Shown here: one piece after another, positions 38,152-46,175 of the stretch | How the letters are laid out: each line of letters begins with the position of its first letter | How positions within the stretch are numbered: the first letter of the stretch is position 1 | Source of the DNA: Gloeomargarita lithophora Alchichica-D10 | GTDB taxonomy: Bacteria > Cyanobacteriota > Cyanobacteriia > Gloeomargaritales > Gloeomargaritaceae | Assembly: GCF_001870225.1 (NCBI RefSeq) | Contig: NZ_CP017675.1 | Location: 1,268,362 to 1,332,361 of the forward strand | DNA length: 64,000 nucleotides | Direction of reading: 5' to 3' | Notes under the pieces: model-generated | The model's database searches: none | The model's input: the letters and a program-made list of their open reading frames with translations, nothing else | What the model was told of the DNA's origin: nothing | Made by a program: the position numbers and the translations under genes

Positions 38152-39441
38152 TCAAGGTGTATTCTCCGGCACCGTCCCCTTGGGCAAATCCACAAACACC
38201 CGTTCCCCGCTTTGCAAGCCCTGCAAGACCTGGGTGTATTCATTCAAGGTCACCCCCAAAACCACGGATTGAAACTGGGGTTTCCCCTGGGCATCCGGCA
38301 CCAGCACGCCGGTTTTGCCCCGCTCGGTCACCACGGAAGCGGTCGGAATCGTCAGGGTTTGGGGCAATTTTTCCCCGATGAATACCACGTCAACATTCAT
38401 CCCGGAACGCAGGCGGTTTTGCCCCGTGAGCAACTGCACCCGCACCTCAAAGAAAGTAACATTTTGCTCCACCACCGCCTCCGGGGCAATCAAATTCACC
38501 CGCCCCTGGAAGTTCTCCCCTGGGTAGGCATCGGCTTGAATGGCCACCATTTGCCCCTGGCGTATCTGACTAATATCGGTTTCCGCCACGCGCGCAATCA
38601 CTTCCAATTCACTCGCTAAAGCCACAATCGAACTGGAGGTCGCGGAAGACGTGGCCGAGGTGAAGCTACTGGGGGTGACAAACGCCCCCACGGAGGCATA
38701 CTTCTGGGTGATGACCCCGGCGAAGGGTGCCCGAATCACCGTATCGCTAATCTGCACATTGATAGTACTGAGTTGGGCTTGGGCGGCGGCCACCTGCGCC
38801 TGCGCCTGGGCAATGGCTTCAACTCTCGTGCCCGCTTCAAATAAATCCAACCGCCGTTGGGCTTCTTTCAAGGTCGCCTCGGCTGTCGCTTCCTCGGTAA
38901 TGGCCGCGTCCAACGTATCCTGGGCAATCGCCCCCTGTGTCAGTAATTCCTGATTCCGTTGGCGACGCTGGCGAGCCAATTCATAGCGCGACCGAGCGGC
39001 GGCCACCTGCGCCCGCACCTGGGCAATTTCCTCCGGGCGGTTGCCCCGTTTTAGTTCCAGCAGCCGGGCTTCCGCCTGGGTTAAATTGGCCAGCGTTTGT
39101 TGCTTCCGGGCTTGCAATTCCGCATCATCCATCCGGGCAATCACCTGCCCCCGGCTCACCCGATCCCCCTGCTCCACATACAAAGCCACCAACTGCCCAG
39201 ATACCTTCGGGCTGAGGTTCACCCGTTGATCCGGCTCCACCTTCCCACTGGCCGGAATGCGTACCGTTAAATCCCGGGCGGTCACCGGTACCGTTAATGT
39301 ACTTAAATCCAATTGATTTCTCTGGCGGTTGTTACCGACCCACACTGCCCCACCCACCAACAATAAAACCCCAACGCCAACAACCATCATCCACCGGGGA
39401 ACGCCCTTTACGGTTTTACCAACCAAGCCAACGGGAGCCAT
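38152..39441 (-). CDS. HlyD/MacA-type membrane-fusion (efflux adaptor) protein
   Basis: 429 residues. An N-terminal transmembrane anchor lies at about 17-35. A biotinyl-lipoyl half-site (SGKVEPDQRVNLSPKVSGQL) and a long Ala/Gln/Arg coiled coil (about 105-225) follow. The second half-site is IRAPFAGVITQKYASVGAFV, then beta-barrel and membrane-proximal domains. It links an inner-membrane transporter to an outer-membrane channel. No ATPase or permease is adjacent on this strand; the divergent ABC-2 permease is 0.2 kb away on the other strand. Confidence 0.9.
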   Translation of the reverse strand: MAPVGLVGKTVKGVPRWMMVVGVGVLLLVGGAVWVGNNRQRNQLDLSTLTVPVTARDLTVRIPASGKVEPDQRVNLSPKVSGQLVALYVEQGDRVSRGQVIARMDDAELQARKQQTLANLTQAEARLLELKRGNRPEEIAQVRAQVAAARSRYELARQRRQRNQELLTQGAIAQDTLDAAITEEATAEATLKEAQRRLDLFEAGTRVEAIAQAQAQVAAAQAQLSTINVQISDTVIRAPFAGVITQKYASVGAFVTPSSFTSATSSATSSSIVALASELEVIARVAETDISQIRQGQMVAIQADAYPGENFQGRVNLIAPEAVVEQNVTFFEVRVQLLTGQNRLRSGMNVDVVFIGEKLPQTLTIPTASVVTERGKTGVLVPDAQGKPQFQSVVLGVTLNEYTQVLQGLQSGERVFVDLPKGTVPENTP

Positions 39442-39507
39442 ATTAATGCCGGAAGTAAAGGATTCTTTAACAATTGTAAAGACTTTTTCCGGGCACTGGG
39501 GGTTCCG

Positions 39508-40683
39508 TCAGGCGGAGAGCGCATCGTGCAAAGCCGTGGCAATGGTCAGGTTGCCATCAGTAGGTAAGCGGGCGACGGATCGGGGGGGCAATGGCTCTAA
39601 CCGCAAAAATTCCCAGGGGTGGGCGTAAAAATCCCCAACGGCAATCCCCCGATGATAGCAGTACATTTGCAATCCATTGAGCAATAAATCCGCTTCCGCA
39701 AACCCCTGTCGCTCCAAGGAATAGACCGGCACACCCAAACGATAGGCTTCCGAGTAGGTGCTATAGCCGGGTTTGGTCACCACTCTGCCACACAAAAGCA
39801 TCACATCCACCGGGCGATAGGCAGTCGCATGGCAAAGGTGCAGGTTGGGTAATGTAGGAGCCTGGGGGTCAAAGCTGAGAAAACACCAATCCGGGAATCG
39901 GGCTAAATCCCCGTAGGGAATCCCCTGCAATCCCAGGCCACCAAACGCCAGTAAAACCGTGCGTTCCGGCGGGGTAGAAATTTCTAGTTTTTGACGGATT
40001 ATATCCACACTAAAACGGGGATTTTGTCCCGTTAAACCCACATCAACTATGTTTGGAAATCCAGACATTTCTTCACAAAAAGGCAAACGAAATAACCGCT
40101 GACAATAGCGATACCCTTGGGCATATTGAGCGGCCAGTTCTTGAAAATCTGCTCCCCAAGCCCGATAGATAAAATCCCAGCCAAAATTACTCGCCATTAC
40201 ACAGGGAATTCCAGCCTGTTGCGCCATCAAGCCCGCCATCGCCGGAATATCGGCAAAAATCAAATTCACTCCCTCTGCTTGCATATAATCAACTTCCTGA
40301 TCAACTCGGGTCTTCGTTTCCCGTTGTAATGCCTCTAATGCGAACTGAGTTGCGGTTATATCCTGAAGCAAACTATAGCAATATGACACGAGTTACGAAC
40401 GGAAATTCCGCAGAACCAAGGGCGGGGGATGCCCCCCTGCGACCGCTGTTCTAAATTCAAATAAGATTGCTATATCTTTTTGCACCACCCCCACATCCAA
40501 AGCAACTGGGCGATAATTAAATAGGTGATCCAAATAACTTTGTAAAACCATTTGGGGGGTATTGGTAGCAATAGTTAATTGCATCTTGGGTTGCAGAGTA
40601 ATTAATTCCTGAATCACCGCCAAGGTGCGGGTAATGTGCCCTAACCCGTGTCCACTAAGGGCAATGTATAAGTGGGGTGACAT
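39508..40683 (-). pseudogene. GT-B-type glycosyltransferase interrupted by a ~97 bp mobile element
   Basis: Two frames in the same register, 40683-40393 and 40389-39508, are the two ends of one gene. The first (SPHLYIALSGHGLGHITRTL) is the GT-B N-terminal loop and breaks off after DVGVVQKD. The second continues with LLQDITATQFALEALQRE and has SNFGWDFIY and a C-terminal KPGYSTYSEAYRLG donor-site motif. Removing the insertion gives GTG-CAA-AAA-GAT-AGT-TTG-CTT, an uninterrupted VQKDSLLQD. The family resembles UGT/MurG-like or arabinokinase N-terminal domains. With a single in-frame stop inside the element, a read-through product is conceivable but a functional loss is more likely. Confidence 0.88.
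40376..40472. mobile_element. MITE-like element, copy 7, with TA target duplication
   Basis: 97 bp, starting TAGCAATATGACACG and ending AATAAGATTGCTA, with 7 bp perfect inverted ends (TAGCAAT/ATTGCTA). It is bounded by TA at 40374-40375 and 40473-40474. The centre holds GAACCAAGGGCGGGGGATGC and CCCCTGCGACCGC, the common core of the family. It is nearly identical, reversed, to 45385-45487. TA duplication suggests transposition by an IS630/Tc1-type transposase, none of which is coded here. Confidence 0.85.
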
Positions 40684-40729
40684 GGGTGGTTGAGATTCTA
40701 GGGCTTAATCATCCAGAGTTTAGCAAAGT

Positions 40730-40781
40730 TGGTGCTTCTGATCCGGGAGCGTTGCCCCGGCACTCTATTTTTAGAGGTGTC
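40730..40781. repeat. dispersed hairpin element, copy 8 (partial)
   Basis: GGTGCTTCTGATCCGGGAGC, GTTGCCCCGG and CTATTTTTAGAGGTGTCC. The right end touches the stop codon of holB (CTA at 40782-40784 on the plus strand). It resembles the inner part of copy 14 (53745-53812). Confidence 0.6.
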
Positions 40782-41654
40782 CTAGGGGTTCAGGTGATAA
40801 ATCCGCATCCAAGTCACTTCCCAAACCAACTGGGGTTGGACATAATTCAATAGGGCTTGCCGGGTTTGTTCTAAAATCTGCACCAATTCCCGCCGTTGAT
40901 ACCGCTCCCAATAACACCATTGCAAATAGTCGGTCAACCACAGTTGCGCCGCCGGTTCTAGGGTTTGGGTGAGACGGCGAGCCAGTTCCAACGCCTGTGC
41001 TAACGAGTGGGGTAAGGCATTAAAAAGTGCAGGCAATTCGGGGGGGAGTTGTTGCCACTGTCGCCAATGGGCAATCGCCGCCCCAGGGGAACCACAAGCA
41101 AGAGCCAAGAGTTCAGGATTTTGCTCAATTTCCCCATAGTCTTGCTCGATCAGAACCGTACGCATTTGGTCGCTATCTAAGTTGCTAAAGGGAATGGTCT
41201 GGCAACGGGAACGAATCGTATTGAGCAATTCATCCGGGCGGTCAGCCAATAGAATTATGCGGCTATGACCGGGTTCTTCCAATGTCTTGAGGAGGGCATC
41301 CTGCGCCGGTTCATTTAAACATTGTGCCGCTTCAATCACCACCAAAGAACGGTCACTTTGCCAGGGGGTACGCCCGACAAATTGGGTGATCTCCCGCACC
41401 TGCTCCAGGCGGATTTGGGCTGGGGTGACCCGACCCGTATCCTGGGTTTTTTGCACCGGTGCCACCCACAATAGGTCGGGATGGTCGTTGGTTTTTCCCA
41501 GCAACCCCTGCGCCAAACAACGGGCTGTAAGGGCTTTACCCACCCCCGCCGGGCCTTGAAACAGGTAGGCGGGAGCCAAACGGTTTTGCGCCAACGCCCG
41601 TTCCAACAGCATCACCGCTAAAGTCTGCCCCCGCACTGGGGTAAAGAAACTCAT
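40782..41654 (-). CDS. holB: DNA polymerase III delta-prime subunit
   Basis: 290 residues of the clamp-loader AAA+ fold. A P-loop variant GPAGVGKALTARC is present, then VVIEAAQCLNEPAQDALLKTLEEPG (Walker B region, DE-like degenerate to EAAQ as usual for delta-prime), and SRCQTIPF for the SRC motif. The zinc-binding cysteines of other delta-prime/tau proteins are not seen in the expected loop after CLAQGLL. It loads the beta clamp at the replication fork. The C-terminus stops at the edge of a dispersed repeat. Confidence 0.9.
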   Translation of the reverse strand: MSFFTPVRGQTLAVMLLERALAQNRLAPAYLFQGPAGVGKALTARCLAQGLLGKTNDHPDLLWVAPVQKTQDTGRVTPAQIRLEQVREITQFVGRTPWQSDRSLVVIEAAQCLNEPAQDALLKTLEEPGHSRIILLADRPDELLNTIRSRCQTIPFSNLDSDQMRTVLIEQDYGEIEQNPELLALACGSPGAAIAHWRQWQQLPPELPALFNALPHSLAQALELARRLTQTLEPAAQLWLTDYLQWCYWERYQRRELVQILEQTRQALLNYVQPQLVWEVTWMRIYHLNP

Positions 41655-41721
41655 ACTTATCGGTCAAGCGGTACATTAACGCCCATAATAAAAGTATGAA
41701 CTGGCACGTCAAGGGGTGAGC

Positions 41722-42417
41722 ATGACCACGAAAATTTCCTTTGCACCAACGGATGAAGAATATCAACGGCTCACCGAACTCAAATCCGAAGTGGGGGGTT
41801 CCTGGAACGAAGTCCTGAGTTTTTTGCTGACCAAATTGGGTGACCCACTGGCGCAGCCGACCCACAGTGGTTTGGCCGCCCTTGCCCAGGAACTCAATCT
41901 GCCCCCGGCCCAGGTGATTGACCTGCTGGTGTCTAGTTATCGCCAATCGCAAAGCGATAAGGGCAGTCCCGCCGGCAACACGTCTGAATTGACCCTAGAT
42001 GTCCTGAAACTATCTACTTCCGACCGGGCTATTTTGGAGAAATTAATTTTTAATTCGGGGAAACCTTTTTTAGAATTGGTGAAATACGGCTTAATGCTCC
42101 AAATTCGCCCGGATGAATCCCCCTCTCCCCATATTTTAACCGTGGAACAAGCCTTTGATCTCCTGGCGGGATTTAATGACCAAACTGCTGAAATTAACCA
42201 TAAAATTTATATTGATATTGCCGTACTGGAAATGCAAGCCCAATGTGAACGCCGCACGGCGCAGGATTGGTATGTCGCCAACTTGGAACGGGTCAAAACT
42301 CATCACAAAAAACATGGCCTTTCCGAGGTAAACAATCGCCTGCGGATGCGGACAGTGGGGCATGGATTTCATGGGGTAGAATGGGTGGATGGCATCTATC
42401 GAGAACGAAATATCTAA
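41722..42417 (+). CDS. unrecognised protein with RHH-like N-terminus, paired with a nucleotidyltransferase
   Basis: 231 residues. Residues 1-40 (KISFAPTDEEYQRLTELKSE, then SWNEVLSFLLTKL) read like a ribbon-helix-helix or short DNA-binding start. A similar helical motif recurs around 85-125 (SDRAILEKLIFNSGKPFLELVKYGL). The C-terminal third is basic and polar. No known family is recognised. Its stop overlaps the next gene's ATG (TAATG), exactly like the toxin-antitoxin pairs in this window, so an antitoxin-like role is plausible but unproven. A GTG two codons upstream is also possible. Confidence 0.5.
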   Translation: MTTKISFAPTDEEYQRLTELKSEVGGSWNEVLSFLLTKLGDPLAQPTHSGLAALAQELNLPPAQVIDLLVSSYRQSQSDKGSPAGNTSELTLDVLKLSTSDRAILEKLIFNSGKPFLELVKYGLMLQIRPDESPSPHILTVEQAFDLLAGFNDQTAEINHKIYIDIAVLEMQAQCERRTAQDWYVANLERVKTHHKKHGLSEVNNRLRMRTVGHGFHGVEWVDGIYRERNI

Positions 42418-43016
42418 TGCTAACGTTCCAGGAATTTTTAATGGCTGAACCTTTGCCATTAGCCCAGATACAGCAAACTATATTGGGGTTTTTGCAAGGT
42501 CGTCAGGATGTCGCTTTGTTTGGTGCTTACGCGGTAAATGCCCACGTTGCGGAAGCCCGCATGACTCAGGATGTGGATATTCTCGCTTTACAGGCGCAGG
42601 CATTCACAACCGCTCTGAACAATCATCTCCATCAGAAATTGCCTATTGCCGTGCGGGTACGAGAAATTAAGCCAGGACTGGCCTGGCGGATTTATCAGAT
42701 ACGCAAGCCTGAAAATCGGCATTTAGCTGATGTACGTTCGGTAGCACAATTACCGGCAACTGAGTGGATTGGGAATATGCAGGTTTTAACCCCCCTCGAA
42801 TTAGCTCTGAATAAACTGGTCGCTTATCATGCCCGGAGAAATCAACCGAAATCCGGAACCGATTGGCGCGATTTAACCCTATTGTTGTTACGTTTTCCTG
42901 AATTAAAGTGCCAGGTGTCCGAACGGTTGATCCAAGAAAATTACGAGCTGGAAATTCAGCAAACTTGGGCATCTATTGCGACCCTGGAATTGACCCAAGC
43001 GGATGATGGATACTAG
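42417..43016 (+). CDS. nucleotidyltransferase-like protein (MNT/AbiEii-type motif)
   Basis: 199 residues. The catalytic pattern of the polymerase-beta-like superfamily is visible: GAYAVNAHVAEAR (residues 36-48) followed by TQDVDIL with Asp52 and Asp54. The C-terminal part has LTPLELALNKLVAYHARR...DWRDLTLLLL, typical of AbiEii-like nucleotidyltransferases. Some relatives are toxins that modify tRNA. It is translationally coupled to the upstream RHH-like gene and lies 3 nt before purH, so it could also be read with the purine operon. Confidence 0.7.
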   Translation: MLTFQEFLMAEPLPLAQIQQTILGFLQGRQDVALFGAYAVNAHVAEARMTQDVDILALQAQAFTTALNNHLHQKLPIAVRVREIKPGLAWRIYQIRKPENRHLADVRSVAQLPATEWIGNMQVLTPLELALNKLVAYHARRNQPKSGTDWRDLTLLLLRFPELKCQVSERLIQENYELEIQQTWASIATLELTQADDGY

Positions 43017-43019
43017 GCC

Positions 43020-44558
43020 ATGACTCCCAAAGCCCTATTGAGTGTCAGTGATAAAACCGGTTTGCTGGCCTTGGCGCAGGCGTTGGTGCAGGAATTTGGC
43101 TACGAACTACTGAGCAGTGGCGGCACGGCCAAGATATTAAAAGCAGCGGGTTTACCCGTTATCCAGGTGTCGGATTATACGGGGTCACCGGAGATTTTGG
43201 GGGGGCGGGTAAAAACCTTACATCCCAAAATTCATGGGGGCATTTTGGCACGGCGGGATGTGCCCCAGGATTTAGCGGATTTAGCACATTTAGGAATAGA
43301 TTTAATTGATTTAGTCGTAGTGAATTTATATCCCTTTGGAGCAACGATTCACAAAGTCACCACGACCCATGAGCAGGCGATTGAACAGATTGATATTGGC
43401 GGGCCAGCTTTACTGCGAGCGGCGGCGAAAAATCATGCCTTTGTTACGGTTTTGTGTACATCCAATCAATACCCGGATTATGTCGCCCATCTGCGGGCAC
43501 ACCAAGGACAAACCAGCCGGGAATTTCGCCAAGCCTGCGCCGCCCAAGCCTTTTCCCATACCAGCCAGTATGACCAGATGATTGCCACCTATCTCACCCC
43601 GGAAGCAAGCCGCTGGCCGGTGCATTGGGCGTGGCAGGGGACGCTCCAGCAACCCTTGCGCTACGGGGAAAATCCCCACCAACAGGCGGCCTGGTATCGC
43701 ACCGGGGATGTGCCCACCGGCTGGTGTGCCGCCGAATTGCTCCAGGGGAAGGAATTAAGTTTTAACAATTTGGTGGATTTGGAGGCCGCCCGGCGCTTGG
43801 TCTGTGAATTTCCGGTGACCCAACCCACGGTGGCAATTATCAAACATACCAATCCCTGTGGCGTTGCTTGTGCCGATGATTTACTAACAGCGTACCAAAG
43901 GGCACTCCAGGCTGACCCGGTGTCGGCGTTTGGGGGGATTGTGGCGGTGAATCAACCCCTGGATGGGGCGACCGCCGAGGCGATGACGGCCTTGTTTTTG
44001 GAATGTATTGTGGCACCGGGCTGTAGTCAGGAAGCCCAGGATATTTTGCAACGCAAATCCAAGGTGCGGGTGTTGGTGTTTCCCAAATTGGGGGTAGCGC
44101 CAGGGGCAGAAGTGCGGCTGATTAGCGGGGGCTTTCTCGTGCAAACCCCGGATGTGGCGACCGTGCAACCGGAAACATGGCAGGTGGTTACCGCAAGAAC
44201 GCCTACACCTACGGAACAGGCGGATTTACTGCTGGCCTGGCGGGTGGTCAAGGCGGTAAAATCCAACGCCATTGTCGTTGCCAAGGCGGGGGTCACCCTG
44301 GGCATCGGCGGTGGGCAGACCAACCGGGTCGGGGCGGTGGGTTTGGCGTTGGCGCAGGCGGGGGCAGGGGCGCAGGGGGCGGTACTGGCCAGCGATGGGT
44401 TTTTCCCCTTTGCCGATTCGGTTCTAGCGGCGGCGGCGGCGGGGATTGGGGCAATTGTGCAACCGGGGGGCAGTCTGCGGGATGGGGAGTCCATTCAGGC
44501 GGCCAATGAACGGGGGATGGCGATGCTATTCACCCATCAGCGGCATTTTTATCACTAG
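43020..44558 (+). CDS. purH: PurH, bifunctional AICAR transformylase/IMP cyclohydrolase
   Basis: 512 residues. The N-terminal IMP cyclohydrolase domain (1-200) has SVSDKTGLLALAQAL, GRVKTLHPKIHGG and the VVVNLYPF motif. The transformylase domain follows with RYGENPHQQAA, AIIKHTNPCG and SDGFFPFADS. It catalyses the last two steps of IMP synthesis in the cytosol. ATG 43020. nanE follows after 15 nt. Confidence 0.95.
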   Translation: MTPKALLSVSDKTGLLALAQALVQEFGYELLSSGGTAKILKAAGLPVIQVSDYTGSPEILGGRVKTLHPKIHGGILARRDVPQDLADLAHLGIDLIDLVVVNLYPFGATIHKVTTTHEQAIEQIDIGGPALLRAAAKNHAFVTVLCTSNQYPDYVAHLRAHQGQTSREFRQACAAQAFSHTSQYDQMIATYLTPEASRWPVHWAWQGTLQQPLRYGENPHQQAAWYRTGDVPTGWCAAELLQGKELSFNNLVDLEAARRLVCEFPVTQPTVAIIKHTNPCGVACADDLLTAYQRALQADPVSAFGGIVAVNQPLDGATAEAMTALFLECIVAPGCSQEAQDILQRKSKVRVLVFPKLGVAPGAEVRLISGGFLVQTPDVATVQPETWQVVTARTPTPTEQADLLLAWRVVKAVKSNAIVVAKAGVTLGIGGGQTNRVGAVGLALAQAGAGAQGAVLASDGFFPFADSVLAAAAAGIGAIVQPGGSLRDGESIQAANERGMAMLFTHQRHFYH

Positions 44559-44573
44559 GGGAATGTATCAGCC

Positions 44574-45254
44574 GTGCCATTACCCCCAGGGTTAATTGTC
44601 TCTTGCCAAGCGGAACCGGGCAGTCCCTTTGCTGGGGTGGCGTTTATCCAGGCGTTTGCCCAGGCCGCTGTGGTGGGGGGGGCGGGGGCGGTGCGCCTGT
44701 GTGGGGTGAGAAATGTCCAAGCCGTGCGCCCTCTGGTGAGCGTGCCCATTATTGGCCTGACCAAGCACCAGTACCCGGACGGGCGGGTGTTGATTACCGA
44801 GTCCCGCCGGGAGGTGGTGGATTTGGTCACCAGCGGGGCGGATGTGATTGCCGTAGATGCCACGACCCGCCGGCGCCCTGAGGGGATTACGGGGACAGAA
44901 TTTGTACGCCAGTTGAAACAGGAATTTCCCGACCTGCTGGTGATGGCGGATGTGGATACCCTGGCGGCGGGGGTCAAAGCGGCGGCGGCGGGGGCGGATT
45001 ATGTGGCCACGACCCTGGCGGGCTATACCCCGGAGACAGAATTTTTCGGCAATGATGCCCCAGATTTTGACCTGATTCGGCAACTTGCCCAGGCCGTTAC
45101 CGTGCCCATCATCGCTGAGGGACGCATCCGTACCCCGATACAAGCCAGGCAAGCACTTGAGGCCGGTGCCTGCGGGGTGGTGGTGGGTTCGGCGATTACC
45201 CGGCCGGTGGATATTACCCGCTGGTTTGTACAGGCATTGGGGTCAAAATCTTGA
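44574..45254 (+). CDS. nanE: N-acetylmannosamine-6-phosphate 2-epimerase
   Basis: 226 residues, a TIM barrel starting LIVSCQAEPGSP, the usual NanE opening. The catalytic region shows PIIGLTKHQYPD, VIAVDATTRRRP and PIIAEGRIRTP, with the phosphate site GVVVGSAITRP. It interconverts ManNAc-6-P and GlcNAc-6-P. GTG start. It may serve amino-sugar recycling; no other nan genes are near. The downstream stretch is a block of repeats. Confidence 0.9.
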   Translation: MPLPPGLIVSCQAEPGSPFAGVAFIQAFAQAAVVGGAGAVRLCGVRNVQAVRPLVSVPIIGLTKHQYPDGRVLITESRREVVDLVTSGADVIAVDATTRRRPEGITGTEFVRQLKQEFPDLLVMADVDTLAAGVKAAAAGADYVATTLAGYTPETEFFGNDAPDFDLIRQLAQAVTVPIIAEGRIRTPIQARQALEAGACGVVVGSAITRPVDITRWFVQALGSKS

Positions 45255-45265
45255 ACCAGAAAATA

Positions 45266-45371
45266 TATAGCTAAACACGTAAAGGTTGACATAATAACAT
45301 GGGTCGCAGGGCACCGCCCCGCATTGGTTTTCCGAAATCTTGAGACGACAACCTTACTCTACTTAGCTATA
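45266..45371. mobile_element. MITE-like element, copy 9 (TATAGCT ends)
   Basis: ~106 bp with ends TATAGCTAAACACGTAAAGG and TTACTCTACTTAGCTATA, which are inverted relative to each other. The core is GGTCGCAGGGCACCGCCCCG. It lies 12 nt after the nanE stop. No coding capacity. Confidence 0.78.
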
Positions 45372-45384
45372 GCATCGAATTCAC

Positions 45385-45487
45385 CTATAGCAATCCTAAT
45401 TGGGTTTAGAATAGCGGTCGCAGGGGCACCGCCCCCGCCCTTGGTTCTGTGGAATTTCTGTTCGTAAATCGTGTCATATTGCTATAG
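45385..45487. mobile_element. MITE-like element, copy 10 (CTATAGCAAT ends)
   Basis: 103 bp with perfect 10 bp inverted ends CTATAGCAAT/ATTGCTATAG. Reversed, it matches copy 7 almost base for base. The direct repeat CATCGAATTCACCTA lies on both sides (45373-45387 and 45488-45502), so the element, or its neighbour, duplicated the flank. Confidence 0.82.
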
Positions 45488-45545
45488 CATCGAATTCACC
45501 TAGATTGTGTTGATCTTATGTAAGATAGAGAGGAATATTTATTGA

Positions 45546-45739
45546 AAGAAGAGGATAAGTTTTGTTTCTTTAGATGAATACAGATGGCAGAAGATATTAG
45601 CTTTTTTGCAGACAGAAGATAGAGTCAATATTGGCAAAGAAGCAGGGTGTAAACGGTTTATTGAAGTAGTTTTATGGATGGCACGCTCTGGTGCTCCATG
45701 GCGTTATCTGCCGGAAGTACAGCCTTTTCTATTTATTAA
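45546..45739 (+). pseudogene. IS5-family transposase N-terminal remnant
   Basis: The frame reads VSLDEYRWQKILAFLQTEDR, then CKRFIEVVLWMARSGAPWRY and LPEV, the start of IS5/IS1031-type DDE transposases (RTGAPWRDLPE motif). After LPEV the likeness ends and a stop follows at about 45763. No ATG opens the frame and the catalytic acidic residues are not present. It is a decayed fragment in the repeat island. Confidence 0.75.
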
Positions 45740-45862
45740 GGGGTGCAATAACAACATTTGACAAACCAACTTTGAAAGAACGAAGCATTAAGTAGTAATA
45801 AAGACACTTTTACAATTTGATGTATCTGATTATCTTCTGAATTAGAAAACTGTCGGATAACA
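45740..45862. other. unassigned intergenic DNA after the IS remnant
   Basis: AT-rich, with stops in all frames at short intervals. I see no continuation of the transposase, no RNA gene and no clear promoter. Confidence 0.3.
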
Positions 45863-45902
45863 TGCTATGGCTATGTCCTGCGGACACGCTACGCAAGCTA
45901 CA
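45863..45902. repeat. short palindromic cyanobacterial dispersed repeat
   Basis: GCTATGGCTATGTCCTGCGG followed by ACACGCTACGCAAGCTACAG. The core GTCC-TGC-GGAC can form a hairpin. This GCTTGCGTAGCGTGTCCGCA-type repeat is widespread in filamentous and unicellular cyanobacteria as I recall it. Here it abuts a larger element. Confidence 0.65.
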
Positions 45903-46093
45903 GCAATATGACAGGATTGACAAACAGAAATTCCCCAGAACTATAGCTAAACAGGGTAACCTTGTCGTCACAAAATTCCCTAAAAACCAGGGCGGGGCGT
46001 TGCCCTCCGCCCCAAATTAGGTCAACCTTTGCGTGTTTAGCTATAGATACGGGAGTGGTGCCCCTGCGACCTATTTTTAGAAGTGTCCTATTG
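45903..46093. mobile_element. nested pair: a CTATAGCAAT-type copy split by a TATAGCT-type copy (45942-46045)
   Basis: The left part, CAGCAATATGACAGGATTGA to TTCCCCAGAAC, matches copies 7 and 10. It stops at 45942 where TATAGCTAAACAGGGTAACC starts. That inner element ends GCGTGTTTAGCTATA at 46045 (104 bp). The outer core then resumes with GATACGGGAGTGGTGCCCCT, GCGACC and TTTTTAGAAGTGTCCTA. TA flanks the inner element on both sides. Confidence 0.75.
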
Positions 46094-46175
46094 TCCGAAT
46101 TATCCTATGTGGACAGGGCTACTATCGTTTGCTATTATTGTTGGGTTAGCAAATTTTTTTCAATTATAGAATGTT

